A stretch of 64,000 nucleotides of DNA from Actinoplanes regularis (GTDB taxonomy: Bacteria; Actinomycetota; Actinomycetes; Mycobacteriales; Micromonosporaceae): NCBI RefSeq assembly GCF_900188005.1, contig NZ_FZNR01000004.1, positions 434,001 through 498,000 of the forward strand, written 5' to 3'. Shown here one piece after another: positions 23,888 to 32,456 of the stretch (positions are counted from its first letter, which is position 1; the number at the start of each line of letters is the position of its first letter). Below the pieces are notes generated by a model. That model did not search any database and was not told where the DNA came from. It worked only from the letters and a program-made list of their open reading frames with translations. A program made the position numbers and the translations under genes.

Positions 23888-25571
23888 CGGATGTCTCCTT
23901 GCTTTCGGTCGCGCGGTCGGCGCCGTCCAGGCCGAGGGCGGCCAGGAACGGCAGGAACGGTGGGATTTCGCGTACGTCGAAGTCCAGCGAGACGAACGCC
24001 GGACCTCGGCGGCAATTGCTGCGCAGCAGGGCCCGGCGCAGTTGAGCGGCGTTGCCCGCCCGGGTGACGTCGAGGGTGGGGAACGCGGCTCCCATGCCGG
24101 CGGCGAGATACGCCGGCCGGAACATATTGTAGGTATACGTGTCGCCGTAGAAGAGCTGTTCGCGGGTCACGCACATGGCGTGCGCGTTGTTGTTGAAGAC
24201 CACGAAGGTGACCGGGGCGTCGTACTCCACCGCCGTGTGCACCTCCATGCCGTGCATGAAGAACGCCCCGTCGCCGGCCAGCACATAGGTGCGCCGGCCG
24301 CTGCCGAGCGCCGCGCCGATCCCGGCGCCGAACGCGTACCCCATGCCGCCCATCCCGACGGCCACCACGAACCGGCCGTGCCGCGGGGCCGGTAGCAGGT
24401 GGATCGCGGTCGCCGCCGCGTTTCCGGCGTCGATGAACACGTGGGCGTCCTCGGGCAGCGCCTCGGCGACGGCGGCGACCGCTTCGGCGTACGAGGTTCC
24501 GCGCCCGCGTGCCGGTGGCGCGGGCAGGGGCACCGGACCGGCATGCTCCGGGCACCGGCGCGCGCCGGTGCCGAGCCGGTCGGCGATGGCGTGCAGCGCG
24601 GGGCGTACCGGGCCGCGTACCGCCACGGCCGGGACGAACGGCGGTTCCGGGTCCACGCTGATCACCCGGGTGCCGGCCAGGGCGTCGTCGAGACCGCCAC
24701 GGGCCAGCATCGGCAGCCGGGTGCCGGCGAGCAGGCACACGTCGGCGCGGCGCAGGCAGTCCATGACGCTGGGATGCCCCATCACCCCGGCCACGCCGAC
24801 GAACCGTGAATCCCGGTTGTCGTACACGTCCTTCGCGTCCGGGGTCACGGCCACCCAGGCGCCGAGCCGCCGGGCCAGGGCGGCCAGTTCCGCCCGGGCG
24901 TCCTCGGCGGCCACGCCCTCGCCCGCGATGATCAGGGTCCGATCCGCCGCGCGCAGCGCCGCAACCGCCCGTTCGAGGGCGTCCACGTCGATCGGGTCGG
25001 CCGTCGCCGGGTATCGGCCCGGCACGGTCGCCGGCGCGGCCGCCTGCTGCACGTCTTTGGGCAGCAGCAGCACCGCCGGTCCCCGGGGCTGGGACCGGGC
25101 CGCGGCGATCGCCCGGGGCAGCAGGTCCACGAGGGACTCCGCGGTGCGCGCCGTGGCGCAGAACCTCGACACCGGGGCGAACACCTCGCGGGCGTCGAAG
25201 GTCCCGGCCTTGCCGCTGGCGTCCTGGAACGCGCCGCGTCCCTCCAATCCGGTGGGCGGCTGCCCGACGAGCGCGAGCACGGGCACCCGGGAGGCGTGCG
25301 CCTCGGCGAGGCCGGGCACCAGGTTCATCGCCCCGCCGCCGGAGGTGGCCGCGACCACGCCCATCCGTCCGGTCACGCGGGCGTACCCGTCGGCCATCGT
25401 CGCGGCGGCGAACTCGTGCTTGGCCACCAGGCCGTGGATCGCTCCGCCGCTGCTGTGGACCGCGTCGTACAGGTCCTCGATGTTGGCGCCGCCGACGCCG
25501 AAGATCCGGTCCACGCCCGTGCGAGCCAGTTCGGCGACGATGTGGTCGACGACGCGTGCCGTCGGACCCAT
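23859..25571 (-). CDS. Thiamine-diphosphate-dependent enzyme (acetolactate synthase-like)
   Basis: Codes for 570 residues with the three-domain ThDP architecture. The N-terminal PYR domain has the catalytic Glu53 (VAKHEFAAATMADGYAR), the middle domain is at about 190-335, and the C-terminal PP domain has the ThDP/Mg site GDGAFFMHG (433-441) to FNNN (459-462). Family members carry out carboligation or decarboxylation of 2-keto acids. The FAD-binding details of true acetolactate synthase are not evident. The ATG overlaps the AraC-gene stop (TGATG). The last ~20 residues (SKETSDEHQHIHVG) are probably a low-complexity tail. Confidence 0.88.
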   Translation of the reverse strand: MGPTARVVDHIVAELARTGVDRIFGVGGANIEDLYDAVHSSGGAIHGLVAKHEFAAATMADGYARVTGRMGVVAATSGGGAMNLVPGLAEAHASRVPVLALVGQPPTGLEGRGAFQDASGKAGTFDAREVFAPVSRFCATARTAESLVDLLPRAIAAARSQPRGPAVLLLPKDVQQAAAPATVPGRYPATADPIDVDALERAVAALRAADRTLIIAGEGVAAEDARAELAALARRLGAWVAVTPDAKDVYDNRDSRFVGVAGVMGHPSVMDCLRRADVCLLAGTRLPMLARGGLDDALAGTRVISVDPEPPFVPAVAVRGPVRPALHAIADRLGTGARRCPEHAGPVPLPAPPARGRGTSYAEAVAAVAEALPEDAHVFIDAGNAAATAIHLLPAPRHGRFVVAVGMGGMGYAFGAGIGAALGSGRRTYVLAGDGAFFMHGMEVHTAVEYDAPVTFVVFNNNAHAMCVTREQLFYGDTYTYNMFRPAYLAAGMGAAFPTLDVTRAGNAAQLRRALLRSNCRRGPAFVSLDFDVREIPPFLPFLAALGLDGADRATESKETSDEHQHIHVG

Positions 25572-26575
25572 CACCGCGTCCGCTCCGCGTCGAGGACGAG
25601 CCCAGCGCTGCCGAGAGTCTGGAAACGATTACGGTAATCGGTCGGCGTCGTCCCGAGCAGCTTGCCGAACGCGCGCACGAAGGTCTCCACGGCGGTGAAG
25701 CCGCAGCGCCGAGCCACCGCACCGACGAGCAGATCGGTCGATTCCAGCAGCCCTCGGGCGTGCGAGATGCGGGCCCGCTCGATGTACTGCCCGGGAGTGA
25801 TGCCGACCTCGCGGCGGAACACGCGGGCGAAGTTGCGCGGGCTCATGTTGGCCCGTTCGGCGACATCGGCGACCAGCAGCGGATTGCCGAGCTGGTTCAG
25901 GATCCACTCCTGGGCGGTCCGGATCGGGGTGTGCTCGGCCAGCTGAGCGTCGAGGACGTCGCTGAACTGTGCCTGCCCGCCGGGTCGTTTGAGGTAGAGC
26001 ACCAGGTAGCGGGCCACCAGCAGCGCGAACTCGGCGCCGTGGTCCTCCTCGACCAGGGCCAGGCTCATGTCGATGCCGGTGGAGACCCCCGCGGAGGTGA
26101 TGAACGGTCCGTCCGAGATGAAGATCGGATTCGGGTCCACCACTACCTCCGGGTACCGGCGTGCCATCTCCGCGCTCTTCACCCAGTGCGTGGTGGCCCG
26201 GCGGCCGTTGAGCAGTCCGGCCTCCGCGAGCAGGAAGGCCCCGCCGCACACGGACGCCACCCGGCGGGACCGGGTGGCGGCCCGGCCGATCCAGGACACC
26301 AGGGTCCGGTCGGCGAGGGCGTCGTCCAGACCCCAGCCACCGGGGACGAGCAGGATGTCGATCGCTCCGTCCCCGGTCTCCAGGGCCGCCGTCTCGATCG
26401 CCAGCCCGGAACAGGTCCGGACCCGGGGCTCACCCGGGGAGACGACTTCGATCCGGTAGCCGTCCCCGGGCCGGTCGAGCAGCCGGCTGGCGGTGTCGAA
26501 GACATCGACCGGGCCCGCGATGTCGAGGGCATGTGCGCCGGAGTACCCAAGCACTACAACACGTCGTTGCGTCAC
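25571..26575 (-). CDS. GlxA-family AraC transcriptional regulator (DJ-1/PfpI + AraC HTH)
   Basis: Codes for 334 residues. Residues about 5-175 are a DJ-1/PfpI-like sensor domain (VVVLGYSGAHALDIAGPVDVF, nucleophile-elbow-like ASVCGGAFLLAEAGLL, TTHW). Residues about 230-325 are an AraC double helix-turn-helix (VADVAERANMSPRNFARVFRRE, then RCGFTAVETFVRAF). The GTG at 26575 is chosen because the conserved domain starts there; a TTG at 26638 extends it. It heads the operon and probably controls it. The ligand is unknown. Confidence 0.9.
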   Translation of the reverse strand: MTQRRVVVLGYSGAHALDIAGPVDVFDTASRLLDRPGDGYRIEVVSPGEPRVRTCSGLAIETAALETGDGAIDILLVPGGWGLDDALADRTLVSWIGRAATRSRRVASVCGGAFLLAEAGLLNGRRATTHWVKSAEMARRYPEVVVDPNPIFISDGPFITSAGVSTGIDMSLALVEEDHGAEFALLVARYLVLYLKRPGGQAQFSDVLDAQLAEHTPIRTAQEWILNQLGNPLLVADVAERANMSPRNFARVFRREVGITPGQYIERARISHARGLLESTDLLVGAVARRCGFTAVETFVRAFGKLLGTTPTDYRNRFQTLGSAGLVLDAERTR

Positions 26576-26746
26576 GGATACAGCGTTTCGCCCGGTTCGG
26601 TATGGCGGCAATGCCAAGCTCTTGACGAATTCAGACAACCCGCGCGCATCGAGGACGATCGTTGACAGGATGATCCTGACCGGCCCGGGGAACGGTCGCG
26701 GTCGTTATGCTGGCGCGAGCCGAGGACGGGACGAGGGGTCAGGTTG

Positions 26747-27715
26747 GTGCGCACGACCGTGCACGATGTCGCGCGTGCGGCCGGCGTCTCGGTGTCGACC
26801 GTCTCGCGGGCGCTGACCGGGGGAACGGTCAGCGCGGCCACCCGGCAGGCCGTGATCGAGGTGGCGACCCGGCTCGGGTACCAGCCGAACCGGGCGGCGC
26901 GGGGTCTGATCACCGGTCGTACCGGCAATCTGGGTCTGATCGTTCCTGATCTGCGTAATCCCTTCTTCGCGGAGGTCGCGAAGGGGGTGAGCGCGCGGGC
27001 CCGGGCGGTCGACTGCGGGGTGTTCATCACCGACACCGACGAGGACCCGGTCGCCGAGCTGGAGGCGATCGCGGTGCTCGGGCGCAACACCGACGGGCTG
27101 CTGCTCTGCTCACCCCGGGCGGCCGACGCGGACCTGCTGGCGGCGGCCGAGCCGGCGACGACCGTGCTGCTGCACCGGCGGGTGCCGGGGATGTCGTCGG
27201 TGGTCGCGGACGTCGCCGGCGGGATCCGGCAGGCGGTAGGGCATCTGCGGGCGCTCGGGCACCGGCGGATCGGGTACGTCCACGGCCCCGAGGACTCGTG
27301 GGCCGCGCGCCAGCGGGTCGCCGCGCTCGCCGAGCTGGACGGCGACGGGCTGGAGATCCTGCGGCTCGGGTCGGTGGGGCCGACGTTCGAGGGCGGGCTG
27401 CTGGCCGGAGATCTGGTGCTGGCGAGCCCGGCGACCGCCGTACTCGCCTACAACGATCTGGTCGCGCTCGGTCTCCTGCACCGCCTCGCGGCGCGCGGGG
27501 CGGCGGTGCCCGAGCGGTTGAGTGTGGTCGGGTTCGACGACGTGAGCCTGGCCGCGATGAGCCACCCGCCGCTGACCAGCGTGGCCGTCCCGAAGGACCG
27601 GGCCGGGGCGGTCGGCCTCGACCTACTGCTCGGCCGTTCCGGGGTGGCCGGCTCAGAGATGGTGCTGCCGACCGGCCTGGTCGTGCGGGCCTCCTCAGGC
27701 GTGGTCCCCACATGA
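26747..27715 (+). CDS. LacI-family transcriptional regulator
   Basis: Codes for 322 residues from GTG 26747, eight bases after GAGGGG. The N-terminal HTH (TVHDVARAAGVSVSTVSRALTG) and hinge (GYQPNRAARGLITGRT) are followed by a periplasmic-binding-protein-like sugar domain. It is divergent from the GlxA operon; a TTGACA at 26660-26665 with a CAGGATGATCCTG dyad lies between. Its targets may include the UxaA-type gene and the pectate-lyase-like gene, which share a LacI-like motif (see findings). Confidence 0.9.
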   Translation: MRTTVHDVARAAGVSVSTVSRALTGGTVSAATRQAVIEVATRLGYQPNRAARGLITGRTGNLGLIVPDLRNPFFAEVAKGVSARARAVDCGVFITDTDEDPVAELEAIAVLGRNTDGLLLCSPRAADADLLAAAEPATTVLLHRRVPGMSSVVADVAGGIRQAVGHLRALGHRRIGYVHGPEDSWAARQRVAALAELDGDGLEILRLGSVGPTFEGGLLAGDLVLASPATAVLAYNDLVALGLLHRLAARGAAVPERLSVVGFDDVSLAAMSHPPLTSVAVPKDRAGAVGLDLLLGRSGVAGSEMVLPTGLVVRASSGVVPT

Positions 27716-27729
27716 TCTCCGTCACCGGC

Positions 27730-27741
27730 TAGCATCCCCCG
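27730..27741 (+). promoter_or_regulatory. Leaderless -10 box of the beta-helix lipoprotein
   Basis: TAGCAT (27730-27735) and six nucleotides precede ATG 27742, with no Shine-Dalgarno sequence in this gap. Confidence 0.5.
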
Positions 27742-28920
27742 ATGCGAATTCGACGGGAACTGGTGGCCGCGGCGTTGAGCCTGCTGGTGGTGGGTGCGTG
27801 TTCCTCGCAGTCGGGGGAGGAGCCGGCCGATTTCGTGGCCGCGCCGGCCTCCTCCGCCGCGCCGGGCCCCGGGTCGCCGTCGGTCGCTCCGTCGGTCAGC
27901 CGTTCGGTGGCCCCGTCGCCGTCGAAGACGGTCAAGGAGTCGACGCTGCCCAGACCCGGCAACCCGGCGGGCCGGGCTTCGATCCCGGCTGCGGCGCGGC
28001 CGGTGAACACGAGCAGGCCGGACCGGACGGTCGGTAACGGCACCCCGGCGAGCTGCACCTCCGCCGCGGTGGTGAAGGCCGTCGCGGCCGGCGGCATCAT
28101 CACCTTCGACTGCGGCCCGGCGCCGGTCACCATCACGATGACGGCGACGGCCAAGGTGAAGAACGCGCACACCACGCTCGTCCTCGACGGCGGCAACAAG
28201 GTCACCCTCAGCGGCGGCGGCAAGCGCCGGATCCTCTACATGAACACCTGTGACGAGGCGCAGGGCTGGACCACCTCGCACTGCCAGGACCAGGAGACGC
28301 CCCGGATGACGATCCAGAACATGGCGTTCACCGGGGGGAACAGCACCGGCGACAAGACCGAGGGCGGCGGCGGGGGTGCGATCTTCGTCCGCGGCGGGCA
28401 CCTCAAGGTGATCAACTCGCGGTTCACGAACAACAAGTGCGACCGGACCGGCCCGGATCTCGGCGGGGCGGCGATCCGCGTGCTCGACCAGGGCGGTGAC
28501 ACCCCGGTCTACATCGCCGGCAGCACGTTCACCGGTGGGACCTGCTCGAACGGCTCGGCACTGAGCAGCATCGGCGTCTCCTGGACCGTGCTGAACAGCG
28601 TGTTCTCCGGCAACTCGGCGGTCGGCAAGGGCGCCAACCCGGCCCGCTCCGGCACGCCCGGCGGCGGCAGCGGCGGCGCCATCTACCTGGACGGCGACAG
28701 GTTCACTCTGACCCTGGACGGCACCGTCATCGAGAACAACAAGGCCGTCGAGGGTGGCGGCGCGATCTTCTTCGTCAGCAACGACCGCACCGGCACCCTG
28801 ATCATCCGCAATTCGAAGCTCCGCAAGAACCCGAGCGCCGGCTTCGAGACGACCGGCCTGCCGGGCATCTTCTACCTCGGCTCCGGCAACCCGAAGATCA
28901 GCGGCTCGAAGCTGGCCTGA
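27742..28920 (+). CDS. Lipoprotein with right-handed beta-helix domain
   Basis: A 392-residue exported lipoprotein. Lipobox LLVVGACSS puts the lipidated Cys at about residue 20. A Ser/Pro/Ala linker runs to about residue 95. The rest has repeated GGxIxF, NMAFTGGNS, NSRFTNNKC, GSTFTGGTC and NSVFSGNSA turns, the signature of a parallel beta-helix as in pectate-lyase-like proteins. No lyase catalytic Arg/Lys motif stands out; substrate binding at the cell surface is plausible. Its 3' end overlaps a convergent membrane-protein gene by 23 nt. Confidence 0.82.
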   Translation: MRIRRELVAAALSLLVVGACSSQSGEEPADFVAAPASSAAPGPGSPSVAPSVSRSVAPSPSKTVKESTLPRPGNPAGRASIPAAARPVNTSRPDRTVGNGTPASCTSAAVVKAVAAGGIITFDCGPAPVTITMTATAKVKNAHTTLVLDGGNKVTLSGGGKRRILYMNTCDEAQGWTTSHCQDQETPRMTIQNMAFTGGNSTGDKTEGGGGGAIFVRGGHLKVINSRFTNNKCDRTGPDLGGAAIRVLDQGGDTPVYIAGSTFTGGTCSNGSALSSIGVSWTVLNSVFSGNSAVGKGANPARSGTPGGGSGGAIYLDGDRFTLTLDGTVIENNKAVEGGGAIFFVSNDRTGTLIIRNSKLRKNPSAGFETTGLPGIFYLGSGNPKISGSKLA

Positions 28921-30013
28921 CCCGGCCCACCGCCGGCGGGCGGGAGCCGGACTCCGCGCGGGAGTCCGGTCGTTCGTCGGCGCCGGCGGTGGAACCGCGC
29001 CCGCAACTCCGGCAGGTCGGGCGGCGGCGCAGGTAGTAGGCGCCGACAGCGACCCCGAGCGCCGCACCCCAGACCGCCCAGAGGACGCTCGGCGCGGTGG
29101 GCGCCCACATGCCGTCCTCGATCGGCATGCGCAGATTCATCAGCCCGGCCGGGATCAACAGGACGGCCACCAGCGTGCCGGGAACGACGGCGAGGGCGAT
29201 CGGGACCGGACGGCCGGCCTTCCACCAGATCCAGCGGGGGTACCGTTCGCCCCAGGACGCCACCAGCCCGTGGGTGAGGACACCCCCGAGCATGGAGGCG
29301 ACAGCGAACCCGAGACCCATCGCGAGCATGCCGTCGGTGTCCTGCATCATCCGGAGGAAGTCCGAGCTGATGCCCATCGGATACCCGAGATACCAGGCGA
29401 TGCGAGTGATCTCGTACGGCATCGGGGCCACCACCGCGACGAGGACCGCCCACCGGCCCCACCTCAGCAGCCGCTCGGGCGACGCGTCACGCACTCCCGC
29501 CCCGCGCCCGCAGCGAACGCACGCGCCCCTCGCCCGGCGCTGGTAGATCAGGGTGGCGACGGCCCAGAGCACGCCACCGACGAAGAGGATGACCAGGTTG
29601 ACGCGGTGCCAGTAGAGGATTTCGCCCAAGCCGTCCTGCGGGCCGGGCACGCCGGTGAACGCGAAGACCACCAGCGCCGGCGCGAGCACCAGCAGCCCGA
29701 TCAGGAAGTAGTCGGGCAGCACCAGGGTCAGCACGGCCGCGGTCACCCAACCGAAGGCCAGCAGCGCGACGTGCCGCCGCCGGGATCGGATCAGCGCCAC
29801 CGCCACCAGGACGCCGAGCAGGCCCCAGATCGTCATGATCGGTGCCACCACATCCACCGGGGCACCCTCCAGGATGGATCCCGAGCGGCGATCGTCGGCG
29901 ACGGGCGCGAACGGGAATCCGTCACCGCCGGCCCACCAGTTGAGGCCGAGCATCGCGTAGGTCAGGGACCAGACGGCCGCGGCACAACCCGGCCAGTTCT
30001 GCGGGGAGGTCAT
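28898..30013 (-). CDS. Hypothetical polytopic membrane protein with CxxC motifs
   Basis: Codes for 371 residues, with about eight hydrophobic segments. Two CxxC knuckles are visible: CVRCGRG in a cytosolic loop around residue 166, and CRSCGRG near the C-terminus (about residue 336). Together they could form a zinc ribbon. I recognise no named family. The gene is convergent with the beta-helix lipoprotein and its end lies inside that gene's 3' end, so transcription of the two may interfere. Confidence 0.7.
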   Translation of the reverse strand: MTSPQNWPGCAAAVWSLTYAMLGLNWWAGGDGFPFAPVADDRRSGSILEGAPVDVVAPIMTIWGLLGVLVAVALIRSRRRHVALLAFGWVTAAVLTLVLPDYFLIGLLVLAPALVVFAFTGVPGPQDGLGEILYWHRVNLVILFVGGVLWAVATLIYQRRARGACVRCGRGAGVRDASPERLLRWGRWAVLVAVVAPMPYEITRIAWYLGYPMGISSDFLRMMQDTDGMLAMGLGFAVASMLGGVLTHGLVASWGERYPRWIWWKAGRPVPIALAVVPGTLVAVLLIPAGLMNLRMPIEDGMWAPTAPSVLWAVWGAALGVAVGAYYLRRRPTCRSCGRGSTAGADERPDSRAESGSRPPAVGRVRPASSR

Positions 30014-30082
30014 GCCGCGATCGTCGGCGGTCGATGCTGTGCGACGGCTGAGCCTCTCAGGTTCGCGGCGCGATCCGGGTGC

Positions 30083-31621
30083 TCAGGTCACCGCTCCCAG
30101 CTGCCACGGGACGAACTCGTCGCGTCCGAGGTCGAGATCCTCGCTGGCGGTGAGCTGCCCGGAGGCCACGGCCAGGACGGTCTCGAAGATCTGCTCGCCG
30201 GCGGCCTCGATCGTGGTGGTGCCGGTGACGATGCCGCCGGTGTCGAGGTCCATGTCCTCGCGCATCCGCTGGAAGATCTCGGAGTTCGTGGCGATCTTGA
30301 TGACCGGGGCGGGTTTGCCGCCCAGGACCGAGCCGCGGCCGGTGGTGAAGCAGACGACCGTGGCGCCCCCGGCGACCAGCCCGGTCACCGAGACGGGGTC
30401 GTAGCCCGGGGTGTCCATGAACGTGAAGCCCGGTTCGGTGACCCGCTCGGCGTACTCGTAGACGGCGGTCAGCGGCGCCGCGCCGCCCTTGGCGACCGCG
30501 CCCAGCGACTTCTCCAGGATCGTGGTCAGGCCGCCGGCCTTGTTGCCCGGGGACGGATTGTTGTCCAGGGTGCCGCCGCCGGCCTCGACGTACTTGTGCC
30601 ACCAGGCGATCCGGTCGAGCAGGCGCTGCCCGACCTCCCGGCTCACCGCCCGCCGGGTGAGCAGGTGCTCCGCCCCGAACACCTCCGGCGTCTCGGCCAG
30701 CACGGTCGTCGCGCCCTGCGCGACGAGCAGGTCGGAGGCGTGGCCGAGCGCCGGGTTCGCGGTGATCCCGGAGTAGCCGTCGGAGCCGCCGCAGTTGAGC
30801 CCGAGCACCAGTTTCGACGCGGGGACGGCTTCGCGGCGGCGTTCGTCGAGCCGGTCCAGCATGGTGCGGACGACGGCGGTCCCGGCCCGGACCGTGGCCC
30901 GGATGCCCCCGCTCTCCTGGATGGTCATCCGCTCGATCAGGGTGTCGGCGGGCGCGTCCAGCTCCGCGAGCAGCGTCTGCACGCCGAGCATCTCGCAGCC
31001 GAGGCCGAGCACGAGCAGGCCGCCGATGTTCGGGTGGGTGGCGTACCCGCGCAGGGTGCGCCGCAGGATCCGGCCGCCCTCGCTGGCCGGGACCATGCCG
31101 CAGCCGGAGTCGTGGGAGAGCGCCACCACGCCGTCGACCTGCGGATAGGCGTCCAGGATCGGGCCGCGGAACTGGTCGGCGATCATCCGGGCGGTCGAGG
31201 CGGAGCAGTTGACCGAGGTGACGATGCCGACGTAGTTGCGGGTGCCGACCGAGCCGTCGGCCCGCACGTAACCCTGGAACGTGCGGATCTGCGTGGCCGG
31301 CGTGATCGTGACGAGCCCGGTGCCGAACTCGTAGTCGTGGTCGACGGCGTCCATGCCGAGGTTGTGCGCATGCACGTGGTCGCCGGCCCGGATCACGGCG
31401 GTGGCCTGGCCGATGACCTGGCCGTACTTGTGGATCCGGGTGCCCGCCGCCAGGTCCCGCAGGGCGATCTTGTGGCCGCGCGGCACCCGGCCGGCGACCG
31501 TGAGGACGCCGCGGGCGTGCCGCAGCGTGCGGCCCTCGGCCAGGTCCTCGGTGGCGACGGCGACGTCGTCGCCGTCCCGCAGCAGCAGCGCCACATCGCG
31601 CAGGTCGGCGTGCTCCGACAT
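30083..31621 (-). CDS. UxaA-family hydro-lyase (altronate/galactarate dehydratase-like)
   Basis: Codes for 512 residues. The N-terminal ~90 residues form an SAF-like domain (KIALRDLAAGTRIHKYGQVIG), and the remainder is the UxaA/GarD dehydratase core. Motifs: GSVGTRNYVGI, HDSGCGM, GLGCEMLG, LGLNCGGSDGYSGITANPALG and the C-terminal GRGSVLGGKPAPVIKIATN. Family members dehydrate altronate or galactarate to 2-keto-3-deoxy acids in uronate breakdown using Fe2+. The ATG has GGAAGG upstream. A LacI-type operator motif lies 30 nt upstream. It is monocistronic here. Confidence 0.88.
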   Translation of the reverse strand: MSEHADLRDVALLLRDGDDVAVATEDLAEGRTLRHARGVLTVAGRVPRGHKIALRDLAAGTRIHKYGQVIGQATAVIRAGDHVHAHNLGMDAVDHDYEFGTGLVTITPATQIRTFQGYVRADGSVGTRNYVGIVTSVNCSASTARMIADQFRGPILDAYPQVDGVVALSHDSGCGMVPASEGGRILRRTLRGYATHPNIGGLLVLGLGCEMLGVQTLLAELDAPADTLIERMTIQESGGIRATVRAGTAVVRTMLDRLDERRREAVPASKLVLGLNCGGSDGYSGITANPALGHASDLLVAQGATTVLAETPEVFGAEHLLTRRAVSREVGQRLLDRIAWWHKYVEAGGGTLDNNPSPGNKAGGLTTILEKSLGAVAKGGAAPLTAVYEYAERVTEPGFTFMDTPGYDPVSVTGLVAGGATVVCFTTGRGSVLGGKPAPVIKIATNSEIFQRMREDMDLDTGGIVTGTTTIEAAGEQIFETVLAVASGQLTASEDLDLGRDEFVPWQLGAVT

Positions 31622-31650
31622 GAGATGCCTTCCCCGGTCCGTGAAAATTG

Positions 31651-31664
31651 TGGGAACGTTTGCA
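31651..31664. promoter_or_regulatory. LacI-type operator upstream of the UxaA-type gene
   Basis: TGGGAACGTTTGCA; on the minus strand TGCAAACGTTCCCA. The central AACGTT and near-symmetry around CG fit LacI-family operators. It shares GCAAACGTT with the site at 62070-62080. Confidence 0.6.
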
Positions 31665-31733
31665 TCGACATCCTGGCATGCGTTCCGGGCGTCAGTCGAG
31701 ACGTGTCCGCCGGCCCGGAACGAGGGGAGAACG

Positions 31734-31771
31734 CGATGAGGCCCGGTCCTGTACAGGACCGGGCCTCATCG
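31734..31771. terminator. Perfect 38-bp palindrome, probable terminator
   Basis: Every base from 31734 to 31771 is self-complementary around the centre at 31752/31753 (inner core GTCCTGTACAGGAC). It begins ten bases after the stop of the minus-strand gene ending at 31781, so a transcript would fold into a ~17-bp hairpin. Confidence 0.75.
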
Positions 31772-31780
31772 TCATGTTGT

Positions 31781-32389
31781 TCAGCTGGACTGCAGCATCG
31801 GTATCGGGGCTCGCTCGGCCCACTCGAGGGTGACCTTGTGCGCGAACCGGAGTACCTCGACGTCGGAGACCGAACGGGCGTATGCGTGCTCGTTCACGTG
31901 GTGCTCCGCCGCGACGACCAGTCGGATCAGGTCGGCCACCGAGCCGGGATGCTCCCGGCACAGCCGGGCCGCGACCGCGAGCTGCCGGTCGCTGACGTCG
32001 GCCAGGTACTCCCGGAGCCCGGCCCGCCACGCCCCGGCGTACACCAGATAGCCGGCGGGCAGGTTGCCCGGACCACCCAGCACCTCGAGGATCCGCAGCG
32101 GGTCCACTGTGGGCGGCGGGGTGTTCAGCCCCGTGTACATCAGGCCGACGGCGCCCAGTACGACCACCACGGCCAAGGCCAGTGGCGGATTCCCGGTGCC
32201 GACCGCGATGATCACCGCAAGAACCATCAGGATCAGGCCGCCACCGTAGAACGCGGCCAGGTCGCCGCTCTCCCATTTCCGGCGATGTGCCTGTTCGATG
32301 CATTTTTCGATCAGATCGTTGAGGATCTGATCCTGGGGTCGCCAGAAGTCGGAGCGCGCTGGCACCCGACGAGGTGCTTCCTGCACCAT
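31781..32389 (-). CDS. Hypothetical protein with two membrane segments
   Basis: Codes for 202 residues from an ATG with a strong GGAGGGAGG site. A basic N-terminus is followed by two hydrophobic segments (about residues 50-63 and 69-86). The C-terminal ~100 residues are soluble and helical (LREYLADVSDRQLAVAARLCREHPGS, HHVNEHAYARSVSDVEVLRFAHKVTLEW). I do not recognise a family. Transcription ends at the 38-bp palindrome. The next upstream gene on the strand, also hypothetical, lies 67 nt away and could be in the same operon. Confidence 0.7.
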   Translation of the reverse strand: MVQEAPRRVPARSDFWRPQDQILNDLIEKCIEQAHRRKWESGDLAAFYGGGLILMVLAVIIAVGTGNPPLALAVVVVLGAVGLMYTGLNTPPPTVDPLRILEVLGGPGNLPAGYLVYAGAWRAGLREYLADVSDRQLAVAARLCREHPGSVADLIRLVVAAEHHVNEHAYARSVSDVEVLRFAHKVTLEWAERAPIPMLQSS

Positions 32390-32456
32390 GTTTCCTCCCT
32401 CCGTGGACTGCCGCGAACATCGGTCCGCGGCATCCCGAGCTGAGGAAAGCCGGCGA

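Noticed and set aside
27448..29067. 539-codon minus-strand frame over the LacI and beta-helix genes
   Set aside because: Antisense shadow with Arg/Ala/Gly bias; both plus-strand genes have clear domains.
29270..32443. Very long open frame (over 1000 codons) on the plus strand
   Set aside because: It runs antisense through the membrane-protein, UxaA-type and hypothetical genes, has Gly/Arg/His-rich composition without domains, and lacks a ribosome site. It is a GC-bias shadow.
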